Source: Corbicula japonica
Lineage: Eukaryota > Mollusca > Bivalvia > Venerida > Cyrenidae
Reading direction: 5' to 3'
NCBI GenBank assembly: GCA_038501625.1
Contig: JAZAYU010000007.1
Coordinates: forward strand, 2,335,685-2,399,684
DNA length: 64,000 nt
The position numbers and the translations under genes were made by a program. This document shows positions 44,001-50,898 of this stretch, one piece after another; position 1 is the first letter of the stretch; each line of letters starts with the position of its first letter. Below the pieces are notes generated by a model. It was not told the origin of the DNA. It saw only the letters and a list, made by a program, of their open reading frames with translations, and searched no databases.

Positions 44001-44783
44001 GTCGCCATTTCAGCCGATCAGATGCTTGAGATTTGAGACTGGTTTCCAATCTCAGCTTTATAACCTCCAGTCCAGGCTAAGGGTTAGGTTCACCCCTGTC
44101 AGCAGTTTGTACACTCCTATTAACAGGAGGTCCCCCCTTATTAACAGTAAATGCTTTCCAGGAGTTTGTAAGTACACGCCCTATCAATGGTAAGCCCGCC
44201 AGTACGCACATCTCTATGTTGGGACTTTTGTCAATACTTTTTCTACTTTTCCTCTTCTTGTTTTAATATTTCCCATAATATTTTTATGCCCCCACACAGT
44301 GGGAGGCATATAGATTTGCACTTGTCTGTCTGTCCTTACATCCGTAAGTACGTCCTCCAAATCTTGTGGCATCAACTCCTCCTAAACTATCAAGCGGATT
44401 TCTTTCAAACTTGCACAGTTGTTGCAGCAGTGCTGGCATCATTGTCCGAGGACACATTCTAGTTAAATATTGCATACTTAAGATATTTTCTGATTGTCTG
44501 AATATACTTTAATAAATTAATTATTAAATTAATAAATTCAGTACTCTGATTAAAATTATGACCATTACTGTGCTCATCATGTGATTAACCTCTGTTAAAT
44601 TTGTGTGTTTTACAGAATATAGTAGCATGGAAGATGAAGCCCCCAGAGAAGAAACCATTAGTGCGACGTGAAGACCCACTTGAGTTCCATGGCCGCATCA
44701 GCAAGGGTGCTGGTCGCAAGAGGATTGAACCCATCAAAGCTCTTAATGAGTTCCAGGAAGTCGACCGTGACAGCTTCTGCTGA
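19964..44783 (+). CDS. CTNNA: Alpha-catenin, complete coding region in 20 exons
   Basis: The joined exons give 898 residues, close to vertebrate alpha-catenins (about 906). All introns are GT-AG and every phase matches. Alpha-catenin ties cadherin/beta-catenin complexes to actin at adherens junctions. Seen in order: the N-terminal FKWDP-like start (IKWDPKNLEIRT) and TLEPLVTQ; the beta-catenin-binding/dimerisation region (about 55-150, with EFAADPCSSMKRGAMVRAAR); the vinculin-binding helix in the M domain (VRQALQDLLTEYM, about 325-346); the rest of the M domain (SFLETNVPLLVLIEAAK, EENHILEDV-type helices, to about 625); an acidic linker (626-650); and the actin-binding domain (about 680-850, with DDSGNDIIVMAKQMCMIMMEMTDFTRG and LAYLQRIALYCHQLN). 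The basic tail contains WKMKPPEKKPLVRRE. Either of two adjacent ATGs (19964, 19967) could start. The 5' leader exon(s) lie upstream and are not identified. Its introns are heavily loaded with nested MITEs. Confidence 0.97.
20586..21780. repeat. Tandem array, period about 155-176 bp
   Basis: Units start with GGTTAAAGTTTGC at about 20586, 20752, 20927, 21103, 21279, 21443 and 21598 and share CTTTGAAACTTGGCACACTT and CCAAGAACCATAACTCT. The first copies are closest to each other and the later ones decay. Confidence 0.92.
21892..22925. repeat. C/A-rich compound satellite, almost free of G on the plus strand
   Basis: It passes from (CATAC)n at 21896-22010 through (CCA)n/(CCCA)n to about 22510, then (AACACC)n/(AAC)n, and returns to CATACC at the end. 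The minus strand has many GGG runs. The long Thr/His/Pro/Asn and Gly/Val/Trp frames are artefacts. Confidence 0.95.
23951..24091. mobile_element. MITE-2 copy, partial
   Basis: GATCCTGATCAGATGACACA and ATCTGAATCTACACTGTTC, the right half of the MITE-2 palindrome. Confidence 0.65.
24121..24225. mobile_element. MITE-1 copy abutting alpha-catenin exon 2
   Basis: GGCTGAAGGTTATAAAG to AAACCTTGGGTA, with the centre deleted. It ends 10 bp upstream of the exon 2 acceptor. Confidence 0.85.
24236..24425 (+). CDS. CTNNA: Alpha-catenin exon 2 (residues 32-95)
   Basis: Encodes VTTLVNQKGPSNKKGRSKK and the helix through DEVRKTG. Ends in phase 1 before GTAGAA. A MITE-1 copy ends 10 bp before this exon, inside its acceptor region. 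Confidence 0.95.
24476..24632. mobile_element. MITE-2 copy, truncated on the right
   Basis: Starts AACCCTTTAATCC. It contains GTAGATCCAGATCAACTAGC and the mirrored CATCTGGATCTACACTG, then stops after GTAGATCCTGAT. Confidence 0.7.
24849..25030. mobile_element. hAT-like MITE, 182 bp (family E)
   Basis: Starts CAGGGGTTCCATTTGACC and ends GTGGAAACCCTG, flanked by GAATC on both sides. No coding capacity. Confidence 0.78.
25147..25313 (+). CDS. CTNNA: Alpha-catenin exon 3 (residues 95-150)
   Basis: Encodes EFAADPCSSMKRG and RAARALLSAVTRLLILADM, a highly conserved part of the beta-catenin-binding/dimerisation region. Flanked by TTCCAG and GTATGT. Confidence 0.96.
25651..25912. mobile_element. Probable short TIR element
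   Basis: ATTATACCTCACGTGATTAG on the left and CGGTATAATAAAATAA on the right give short inverted ends. It contains repeated GACATTAC words that recur in the palindrome that follows. Confidence 0.4.
25905..26063. mobile_element. Palindromic MITE (type C)
   Basis: Arms of about 60 bp, TATCACATCCTTCAGTGGGT and ACCCACTGAAGGATGTGATA, meet at CTCGGCTAACGCCTCGG. Ends are TATAATAAAATAA and TTATATAAT. Confidence 0.8.
26354..26482 (+). CDS. CTNNA: Alpha-catenin exon 4 (residues 151-193)
   Basis: VENDLDRIRNASSQQELMDS to AQRQADLK, aligned to the vertebrate VEDGILKLRNAGN region. Phase 0 on both sides. Confidence 0.94.
27066..27320 (+). CDS. CTNNA: Alpha-catenin exon 5 (residues 194-278)
   Basis: DPRRRDDLAASRATL to ELAAALDELM, including ANRDWAYEQLCDAVNTISGV. 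Phase 0, donor GTAACT. Confidence 0.95.
27405..27560 (+). repeat. Dispersed repeat D copy
   Basis: GGATGCAAGATTTCTAGAAA followed by a GGGGTTTGTTTGGGGC-like stretch and a CCCTCTGGGACAG-like end. Related copies at 46088, 47428, 63026 and 63938. Confidence 0.65.
27963..28166 (+). CDS. CTNNA: Alpha-catenin exon 6 (residues 279-346)
   Basis: QKVIMDPLTYNEVR then the near-invariant RPSLEERLESIISGAALMAD block and the vinculin-binding helix ending EYMNN. A long T tract precedes the acceptor. Confidence 0.96.
29180..29560. repeat. Degenerate tandem repeat, period about 60 bp
   Basis: Recurring GTGTAGACCAAATAAC and CCTTGCCAATG words at 29220-29540. Strongly diverged. Confidence 0.6.
30621..30766. mobile_element. 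MITE-1 copy (GGGCCCAAGATC subfamily)
   Basis: GGCCCAAGATCATAAAACT to ATGATCTTGGGCA, flanked by AAG/AAG. The centre GGCGACTGGTCGCC is a near-perfect palindrome. Confidence 0.9.
30853..30997. mobile_element. MITE-1 copy
   Basis: CTGAAGGTTATAAAACTGAG to CTCAGTTTTATAACCTTC. The full palindrome is present. Confidence 0.9.
32035..32115 (+). CDS. CTNNA: Alpha-catenin exon 7 (residues 347-373)
   Basis: AGRSEPSEGLDRAIENMQKK then TKDLRRQ. Only 27 codons, after a 3.9 kb intron full of tandem repeats and MITEs. Confidence 0.94.
32293..32533. mobile_element. MITE-2 copy, complete
   Basis: TTAACCCTTTCC at one end and GGAAAGGGTTAA at the other. Inside are AGATCCAGATCAGCTGGCAC and its mirror images. TTAA at both ends fits a piggyBac- or Kolobok-type target duplication. 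Confidence 0.9.
32702..32854 (+). CDS. CTNNA: Alpha-catenin exon 8 (residues 374-424)
   Basis: LRKAVVDHVSDSFLETNVP and LLVLIEAAK to ANKLVE. Phase 0. Confidence 0.96.
33447..33539 (+). CDS. CTNNA: Alpha-catenin exon 9 (residues 425-455)
   Basis: VANLACSMSSNEEGVKMVR to EKLCPQ. Phase 0. Confidence 0.95.
33583..33971. mobile_element. MITE-2 copy split by a MITE-1
   Basis: AACCCTTTACTTCATATATA to the GATATGCACTG flank, then a MITE-1, then CTGGTTGCATCTTGGTCAG to GGAGTAAAGGTTA. Confidence 0.85.
33681..33826. mobile_element. MITE-1 copy nested in MITE-2
   Basis: AGCTGAAGGTTATAAAGCTG to TAACCTTGGGCA, with target duplication CTG. Confidence 0.92.
34252..34397. mobile_element. MITE-1 copy nested in a MITE-2 fragment
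   Basis: GGCTGAAGGTTATAAAACTG to ATAACCTTGGGCA, target duplication TTG. The flanks (CCCTTTACTCTATATATT; ACATGTGCACACAGTG) are MITE-2 sequence. Confidence 0.9.
34539..34695 (+). CDS. CTNNA: Alpha-catenin exon 10 (residues 456-508)
   Basis: VINAARVLAARPRSKVAQEN to TTIDDFLAVS. Ends in phase 1. Confidence 0.95.
34951..35112. mobile_element. Palindromic MITE (type C)
   Basis: Arms TTATTTGGTTTCTTTACTGG and the mirrored GTCAAGAAACCAAATAATTA. Same outer ends (TATAATAAAATAA, TTATATAAT) as the copy at 25905 but unrelated stems. Confidence 0.8.
35315..35515 (+). CDS. CTNNA: Alpha-catenin exon 11 (residues 508-575)
   Basis: ESHILEDVNRCVFALQEGD, DRTAGAIRGRSARV and EMDNYEPGTYTDRVMEA. Ends in phase 1 before GTAGCT. 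Confidence 0.95.
36629..36780 (+). CDS. CTNNA: Alpha-catenin exon 12 (residues 575-625)
   Basis: VMPNFAEKVEIAVDYLSKN to DENEFIDASRLVYDGVRDIR and VLMNR. Phase 0 donor GTAAGT. Confidence 0.95.
37344..37413 (+). CDS. CTNNA: Alpha-catenin exon 13 (acidic linker, residues 626-649)
   Basis: SQEEYDTDTDMEDEGDRYD then TRSK. Corresponds to the vertebrate EELDDSDFETEDFDVRSR linker. Ends in phase 1. Confidence 0.92.
37809..38811. mobile_element. GCCCCCAC-ended element with internal tandem units
   Basis: Starts ATGCCCCCACAAAGTGGGAG and ends GTGGGGGCATCAGTGTCC plus GAGGACACAGTCTAGTT. Internal units of about 170-200 bp share GGCATCAACTCCTC, TTTCTTTCAAACTTGCACAG and GAGTTATGGCCCTTTGTT. A mariner-type MITE sits inside. 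Confidence 0.8.
38034..38210. mobile_element. Mariner-type MITE
   Basis: CAGTAAAACCACTCATTA at the left and GGGGTTTCACTG at the right, with TA on the right side. Contains repeated TAAGGACAC words. Confidence 0.75.
39022..39110. mobile_element. MITE-1 copy, shortened
   Basis: TGCCCAAGATCATAAAACTG directly joined to TCATTTCAGCCAATC and ending GTGATCTTGGGCC. Ends 31 bp before exon 14. Confidence 0.8.
39142..39233 (+). CDS. CTNNA: Alpha-catenin exon 14 (residues 649-679)
   Basis: SSYHTDVDDLHGKSDRALMR then ELPQEEREQIQ, matching the vertebrate AIMAQLPQEQKAKI stretch. Confidence 0.93.
39273..39488. mobile_element. MITE-2 copy
   Basis: CTTTCCTCCATATATGTGCC to ATATATATGGAGTAAAA with the AGTCCAGATCAGCCGGCAC core. 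Starts about 40 bp after exon 14. Confidence 0.8.
39512..39657. mobile_element. MITE-1 copy, reverse orientation
   Basis: TGCCCAAGGTAATAAAACTG to TATAACATTCAGCC, target duplication CTG. Confidence 0.9.
39775..39941. mobile_element. Inverted, truncated copy of hAT-like MITE family E
   Basis: Ends GTCAAATGGAACCCCTG, the reverse complement of the start of the element at 24849. The other end is degraded. Confidence 0.7.
39990..40375. mobile_element. MITE-2 copy split by a MITE-1
   Basis: AACCCTTTACTCCATATATA to GATCCTGATCAG, then the MITE-1, then CAGATGGCACAGATATGCTA to TTAAGGGTTTA. Confidence 0.87.
40125..40270. mobile_element. MITE-1 copy nested in MITE-2
   Basis: GGCTGAGGGTTATAAAG to AACCTTGGGCA, target duplication CAG. 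The empty site GATCAGATGGCACAG is seen in neighbouring MITE-2 copies. Confidence 0.93.
40527..40663 (+). CDS. CTNNA: Alpha-catenin exon 15 (residues 680-725)
   Basis: Starts the actin-binding domain: AQFEMFRMEKAKLDREVAKW then DDSGNDIIVMAKQMCMIMME. Ends in phase 2 before GTAAGT. Confidence 0.96.
40675..40912. mobile_element. MITE-2 copy, complete
   Basis: TTAACCCTTTCCTCCATATA to GGAAAGGGTTAA, starting 9 bp after exon 15. Confidence 0.9.
41268..41485. mobile_element. MITE-2 copy, diverged
   Basis: CCCTTTTCTCCATGTTACTG, GTAGATCCTGATCAGGTGGC and the mirrored TATCTGGATCTACACTGTTC. Confidence 0.75.
41616..41721 (+). CDS. CTNNA: Alpha-catenin exon 16 (residues 725-760)
   Basis: RGRGPLKSTMDVINAAKKIS to LATKIADQ. 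Donor GTAAGC. Confidence 0.95.
42360..42532. mobile_element. Mariner-type MITE
   Basis: TA-CAGTAAAACCTCTCATTA at the left and AGGGTTTCACTG-TA at the right: inverted ends with TA duplication. Intron 16. Confidence 0.8.
42568..42702 (+). CDS. CTNNA: Alpha-catenin exon 17 (residues 761-805)
   Basis: CPDSASKKDLLAYLQRIALY to VGGELIVSG, core of the actin-binding helical bundle. Confidence 0.96.
42810..42955. mobile_element. MITE-2 copy, partial
   Basis: TTTTTATCCCGTATATAGG, GTATAGATCCTGATCAACC and GTGTAGATTCTGATCAGATG; the right end is missing. Confidence 0.7.
43071..43163 (+). CDS. CTNNA: Alpha-catenin exon 18 (residues 806-836)
   Basis: LDSATSLIQAAKNLMNAVVL then TVKACYVASTK. Phase 0. Confidence 0.96.
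43718..43738 (+). CDS. CTNNA: Alpha-catenin exon 19, 21-nt microexon (residues 837-843)
   Basis: CTTTCAG, seven codons YKQAGKT, then GTAAGT. It keeps the frame whether included or skipped. It sits where vertebrate proteins continue STKYQKSQG, so at least YK-Q is expected. Confidence 0.75.
43928..44072. mobile_element. MITE-1 copy
   Basis: GCTAAAGGTTATAAAACTGA to TATAACCTCCAGTC, target duplication CAG. Central palindrome TGGCGACCAGTCGCCA. Confidence 0.92.
44286..44464. mobile_element. GCCCCCAC-ended element, short internal-deletion copy
   Basis: ATGCCCCCACACAGTGGGAG to GTCCGAGGACACATTCTAGT. Same ends as 37809-38811 but only one partial internal unit. Confidence 0.8.
44616..44783 (+). CDS. 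CTNNA: Alpha-catenin exon 20 (residues 844-898 and stop)
   Basis: NIVAWKMKPPEKKPLVRRED then a basic tail ending ALNEFQEVDRDSFC and TGA. The WKMKxPEKKPLV block is a family hallmark. Confidence 0.97.
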   Translation, partial: NIVAWKMKPPEKKPLVRREDPLEFHGRISKGAGRKRIEPIKALNEFQEVDRDSFC

Positions 44784-44814
44784 GGGACCCTGTTTTATGT
44801 TGGTGATTAAATTC

Positions 44815-44820
44815 AATAAA
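44815..44820 (+). terminator. First poly(A) signal of alpha-catenin
   Basis: AATAAA 32 bases after the stop codon. Later AATAAA signals, for example near 46776, could give longer 3' UTRs. Confidence 0.5.
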
Positions 44821-45444
44821 CTGCATTGTTTTATCAGAAAACATGGCTGTAAAGATATAGTATTATGTACTTGATGCCGAATTTCGACACAAAAGACAGG
44901 TGCGGTACATACAGGTTGTGAGAATCGAAACTTAACAGAAACAAACGGACATATGTTACACGGATTAGATCTGAAAATATTTTATGACAACAAAAAGTGG
45001 TTGTGTTGAAAGGGAATGGTTGAATAGGTGTTTGCTGCATTTACTATGTGTATATATCAAACAGATATGTTGTGATTTAGCTGGTTGTTTTAATTGAATA
45101 CATTGGTCATGTTTGTGAACAACAAACTGCAATCGAACATAAATCATGCCATACACTGTTGCTAGTACTAGTTGTAGTGTAGACAAAAGATTGAACATGA
45201 TAACTGATAAACATAAAATGTGTTCTAACACTTTATATTGCATAAAAGCATGAAGTCTGTTATTTTTGCAATATTTTTCATAAAAAGATTGTACATTGAT
45301 TTTAAATCTCTTCAGTGACAATGTTGCATATATTCATTGCATACATTGTACATTTTCAAATGTCAGATTGAAGATATATTGTTTAAAATCCACATTTAAC
45401 ATTAAGACTTATTATTATTAACAGTTGCATAACAAACTTCATCT

Positions 45445-45620
45445 GAAATATGGATATCATCAGATCTAGATCTACATTGTTCACTCCTTAGTCAGAAACA
45501 AGACAATGAATCATAAAGCAAACTAAAGATCATGATCAGATGGTTCAGATGTGATGGCTGATCTGGATCTAGACTGATCGCCCATAAATTACAGCCATAT
45601 CCCATGGAGGAAACGGTTAA
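45445..45620. mobile_element. MITE-2 copy, partial
   Basis: CAGATCTAGATCTACATTGT to CCCATGGAGGAAACGGTTAA; the left end is missing. Confidence 0.75.
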
Positions 45621-46087
45621 TTGATTCAGAATCCTATTAATTGTACATTGTAGACATATCAAACAAAAGAGTTCATTCAAGGTGGGACAATTAGTGGTTC
45701 CAGAGTGCTTACAGTGATTAGATAATTGTAGTTAGTGCTCCCATAGGGTTACCAGGGTTGTGTGTGTTTACCATGTTTGCATTGTCTCTATTATTCATTG
45801 ACTATGTATTATGTCTCTGTTTGTACAGTCAAATGCGCATTGTTGTATTTTATAAGAGTCTCAGTAGCCTGGTCACAAGTGTAAATGGTTTAATTTATTA
45901 CTCCGAGAATCCTATGAAAACACATTTTTTCTTTGAGGACAATTTCATGTATTGCTTTCTGTTACTTTCTCAGTAAGTGAATGTCATAGGTAATTGAAAT
46001 ATTTTTTCAAACTATAGAATATTAAAAATGGAATCACTTTTAATGACTGTATATAAGACAAGTCATTTTCAATGTTAATAGCTTAAC

Positions 46088-46275
46088 AGGGTCAGATGCA
46101 AAATTTCCAGAAAGGGGGTTCATTTGGGGTAGTCTTAGTCTAGTTACCTAATAGCTTCCAACTTTCTGGTCAAATCCCCCAATACATTTAAATCAAATCC
46201 CCCGATGAAAATATTGCTGACCAAAAATTGGGTCCATTCAAACCTACTGAACCCTTTTGGTTCCGCCCCTGCCCT
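46088..46275 (+). repeat. Dispersed repeat D copy
   Basis: GGGTCAGATGCAAAATTTCC, AGCTTCCAACTTTCTGGTCA and a GGTTCCGCCCCTGCC end. Confidence 0.7.
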
Positions 46276-46931
46276 AGCAGGCTGAACCTTGATCTGAAAA
46301 CAGATCTTGTAGTTGTAAAGTATTATTCCAGTTTAATGAAAAAAGTAAAATATGAAAAAAAGAAAATATTGACCCATATTTTTTATAGGATTTTCTTACC
46401 AATAGTTAGTATGTAAATATCCAAATTTTGTTATTACATAAATGTCTTCCTTGTAGAATTATTTAATTTTCAAAGATTTTTATACAATAGATTTAAGTGT
46501 GAAATACTGTTGTGACTGACTACTTGTCACATTTACCTCCCTTTAATCAAATACTGTATTGAGAGGTGCACTTATTGTTTTCTTTAGTCAAAACAACTAT
46601 AAATGAGTCACTTAAGAATCTCATTTGATAATTGAAGCCAATTATTTAATGAGCAATTATTGTCACTGCGAATTTTTTAATATAAGCAGGAATCTGGAAA
46701 TTGAAGTATATACTAGATTCCTGATCTGACTATGTTGTCTTAAATATAAATTGAGAATTTAAACTTTTTTTACAAATAAAGTTAATTTTATTAGATTTTT
46801 CTTCCTTTTTTAATACAATGGTTGTGATTTGTATTGATATATTTCTAATAGATTTTGATATTTGAAGAATATTTGTCCGTTGTCCTTCTGTTTACTTGAT
46901 TAAAACCTTTAGAGGTATTGAAAGTGGTTCT

Positions 46932-47100
46932 TAACCCTTTGCTTGGTAGATGCCTCTTTTATCGCTTGTGCGAACAGCGTAGATCCAGAACAGCCAACAC
47001 ACCCATGCAATCTGATCAGGATCCACACTGTTCACTTTAAGATGAACTAATTTTGAAAGGTGACCATTGTAGAACCTGATCAGCTGATCTGGACTTTCTC
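46932..47100. mobile_element. MITE-2 copy, partial
   Basis: TTAACCCTTTGCTTGGTAGA, GTAGATCCAGAACAGCC; right end shortened. Confidence 0.75.
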
Positions 47101-47427
47101 GGGCCAAATATGTGGCAGTGATGTAGCTAGTACACAAACCCAAGCTTTTATCTAAAATCTATAGTACGTTATCGATAATTTGACAGTCACGTGACAGGCC
47201 AGTTAATTTAAAAATGATTTATTAGCAAACAATTTTACAAATTTGATAACATCATGCTTTCTCGACGAGTATTGATCACTGGAAAAAGCGCACATATCTG
47301 CTACAAGATCATACTTGGTTATATAAAATAGAGTATCACGTGACTGTCTACTTTTCCATTATTAGTAATAGCTGTTATCTGTGCACCGTTCGTCACTGTC
47401 GGATACAAGGTATATGTATTTAGAACG

Positions 47428-47560
47428 GGCGTTCGTTTTGGGTCAGTCTTGGTGTAGTTGCATGATAATTTCAAACTGCGTGGCCAAATCCACATGGAAA
47501 ATTAAATACTGCCCAAAAAGGTAGTTCGAGCAACTCTACTGAAAGCCCTCTGGATCCAGC
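47428..47560 (+). repeat. Dispersed repeat D copy, partial
   Basis: GGGCGTTCGTTTTGGGTCAG to CCCTCTGGATCCAGCCT. Confidence 0.6.
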
Positions 47561-47772
47561 CTTACAGTTGTCTTCATATCGTTAGTCATCGCGTGAAATT
47601 ACAGGGTATTTAGCGAAAATGATGAAATTGAAACTTGTCTGGATGTCGATTGGCTGGTAAGCTAAAATGCGTCAAAGTTTTATCAGATCCGCTTTCCCAT
47701 GTCTCAACAATGCAGTTGGCAAAGTTAATAACGGGTGCCGTAAATCAATAGATCTAAAATTTGACCTCGGAC

Positions 47773-47917
47773 ATCAAGATCACAAAGCTGAGATTGGAGA
47801 CCAGTCTCAAATCTCAAGCATCTGGTTGGCTGAAATGGCCACCAGTCGCCATTTCAGCCAATCAGATGCTTTAGATTTCAGACTGGTTTCCTTTCTAAAT
47901 TTTATAATCTTCGGGCA
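47773..47917. mobile_element. MITE-1 copy, diverged
   Basis: ATCAAGATCACAAAGCTGAG to TTATAATCTTCGGGCA with the usual palindromic centre. Confidence 0.85.
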
Positions 47918-48609
47918 ATGTTCGAGGATATTTATTTTATCTTTCATAACCCAAACCATAAATCACATTCCGCAAACAACAAACCTTCTTTGTTTTTACT
48001 GCGGTAAGTAAACAATTAAGAAAGCAATTTTCGGGATATGACCCCTGCGTTGTTATAGTACCTATAAAATCTGTACTTTTATGGGAAGGATTGATTAAGT
48101 CTATAGACAATACTTAAGTCAAGGAAGTGTTGACATACCTCCAGTGTTTGATTTGACAGTTTAATTAACAGGACACAAGCGCAAATCAATAAGATCGGCA
48201 CGAACTCTCATCTTCGATGGGCATTAAAAGGAACAGGTTCAGGAAGGCCTAATATTGGCCAAAACTACCTAAAATTTTAATTTAATTTTGTTGCATGTCG
48301 AATTGTAAGGAATTTGAATGCATAACGGGTTATTCTTAAGATATTAAATAGTTTGATATCAATCACTGTTAACGCATTTGGATAATGTGTCATCAAAATT
48401 GCCTAAAAGGAGGTAAATATGCAAAAATGCATTTTGACACTTCATACAATATTTTCAATGTTGCCACACTTCTTGACCAAACCCAAACTTTAACTATTAA
48501 TTAAGCGTTTTTTTTTATAACTTAACACATAAAATGGTTTAAACTATTTTGGTCGACGCCCGTGTCCCATACGAAAATCACCAGATTTTGTTGAAAATTT
48601 CCTTAAAAC

Positions 48610-48990
48610 ATGCTTATACATTGATAACAACACTGATCGGATGTACGGGGAGACTTAACACCAGCCGCATGGCACAAACAACACAATTGTGATAAAATGT
48701 GAACTTTTAAAACCACCAAGCTCGAAGCTAGACAAACAATCAAAATATTGCAAACTCGGTTTGATTTAGCCTGTAAATAGGAAATAATGGGTATGCATAT
48801 TACTGTCCACGCCTTGAGCGGAGTGCAACTCAATATGTACACAGATTTATGTATCGTGCTCAGCTTCCATCACATTGACGACCTCTAAAATGAGTTATTG
48901 GCAACAGCACTGATTGAATTTACAGGGAGACTTTTTACAGCGGTCACACGACAGAAACAACGCTACTGTGATATTTGAATTAATAAAACC
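48610..48990 (-). repeat. Repeat F, tandem pair, left arm of an inverted structure
   Basis: Two related units, one with GGATGTACGGGGAGACTTAA and one with GAATTTACAGGGAGACTTTT, each followed by a CACAAACAACRC-like or AGAAACAACGC stretch and TGTGATA. Both are reverse complement to 49890-50050. Confidence 0.6.
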
Positions 48991-49889
48991 GGAACTTTGA
49001 AAAACACCTAACAAGACGAATAAAAACAAATTAACTGCCATAACATAATATGTTTCTATTCTTGTGAAACAGCGACTAATCGGAGACTTGCGATCTAGGC
49101 AATCTTGTTTTTTAGCACAGTCTTAGAACTTACTAAATAGCAAGCTAGGGTTATGAAATACTTTCGTGAAAATCATGTCAGTGCAAACCTGCTATAACTC
49201 CTTTTTACTTCAATGGTAATTATACCGTTTTGTACAAAGGAGACTAATTCATTACCTCAACAGTTTCACGCTGATAACAAACATACTAAACATTTTTTTT
49301 TAACTAAAATAGACTTATTTGAACAAACTATAAAGAAGCTAGTGATCAATGATCAATGATTTGGTATTGAACTTTCAATTCAATCAATTAGTAGGTGTCT
49401 AATGTCTTTTTTCTTCTATTTTGGGTGTGATGTGGGTCGATTTGTGAGAGGAATTTCACGTTTAATGGCTACTGCGCTCTGTGTCAATATGTACCTTGAT
49501 GTCATTTTAGACCGAGACAATCTTCGATTACAGTTAATGTAAACAGTAGAATATTGAATGCAGTAATTGGTGTTTAACTTCAATTATTTTACAAGAAGTT
49601 TACACCTACAGAGTAAATATAAAGTGTCTCTGTTTCAAACTAGGATGCTTTGAAGTAGAAGTTATTGCTGCTGGTAAAATACAATTAAACACAGCTAAAT
49701 GCGAGCATATTTAGAACTTTAATCATTTATTCCATTTATATACGAGTATATAACGGCTAACGTTTGTCTTCTGCGTTTCAACTTCTATTAAAATAACATG
49801 AATAATTAGGACATAATATCATCTATATTTTTATTGTTACAGTATCTTTTTTTTTTATTTTGAAAACTTTCTTATACATCTTTTTAAAC

Positions 49890-50050
49890 ATGACAGTAGC
49901 GTTGTTTGTGCCGTTTGCGGCTGCAAAAAGTCTCCCCGTACATTAAATCGGAGTTGTTATCAATTGCCATTTTGAAGGCCGTTGAGCACGATACACATAT
50001 TTGTGAAAATATTCGAGTTACGTTCAACCCTGAGCTAGTCTGCGTGAACA
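49890..50050 (+). repeat. Repeat F, right arm
   Basis: AAAAAGTCTCCCCGTACATT and GTTGAGCACGATACACATAT mirror the arm at 48610-48990. A weaker relative of AAAAAGTC is near 50700. Confidence 0.6.
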
Positions 50051-50787
50051 GTTATATTTATTTATATTCCTTAGCCGTGTAGCTGCTTTTAAATTTTATT
50101 TTCCATCAATTGAAAGCAAAAAAAATACTGAATGCGGAAGACTCCGGGAAAGACTCGCTACACAGCAATAGCACAGCGACCTTTTGACAGAACGGTGAAT
50201 ACAACGTGATGTTATCGTGTTAACGAGCTGTAGAACATCCGGGTACTTGAGTATCTGGGTTATCCAGCAGCCATCTTCGGATATCTTGGTCACGGGTTTA
50301 CTGTAGAGGACAATTACCGCAAGATCATAAACTCGGTTAATGGCTATATCCGGCCCTTGTGCTTCTCAATGAATTTCTCCGGAAACCTGCGGTAATTATG
50401 ACAGATTTATGTGTTATGTCTGCGAGAAAAGATAAGATAGTTCATTCATAAAATTGGTTTGCATTGATTTAGCCATCACCATTGGATTAATTACTATCGG
50501 TCTATTTTCAATTCTGTTTACTCTGAGAAAAACAAACACGAAAACTGTCTGCAGTAGCATTATGCAAAATATTGAGACGAAGGAATTATTGACAAATATT
50601 GTAACTGGAGCAAATACGACGAAGCAGCTGCTTGTTTGACGCTCTAACCAAAAGGTGCATTTTGTGCAAGTCATTATTACTAGTATCTTCCGCTTTGTTG
50701 CTGTCGCAAAAAGTCGCCTCGTATTTCGACTCTGCCATGCTCTTATTTCTTGTAAATCTCCGTGCGCCAGTGCACATGCAGTGAATT

Positions 50788-50898
50788 GGGCTGAAAATTA
50801 TACAACTGAGATTAGAAACCAGTCTCAAATCGTCATTTCAGCCAATCAGATGCTTGAGATTTGAGACTGGTTTCCATTTTCAGTTTTATAATCTTGGA
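50788..50898. mobile_element. MITE-1 copy with central deletion
   Basis: GGCTGAAAATTATACAACTG, CAGTCTCAAATCGTCATTTC and TTCAGTTTTATAATCTTGG. Confidence 0.8.

Noticed and set aside
50454..50639. 61-codon plus-strand frame with one hydrophobic segment
   Set aside because: Could be a small membrane protein, but there is no promoter, homologue or codon evidence, and a minus-strand frame of similar quality overlaps it.
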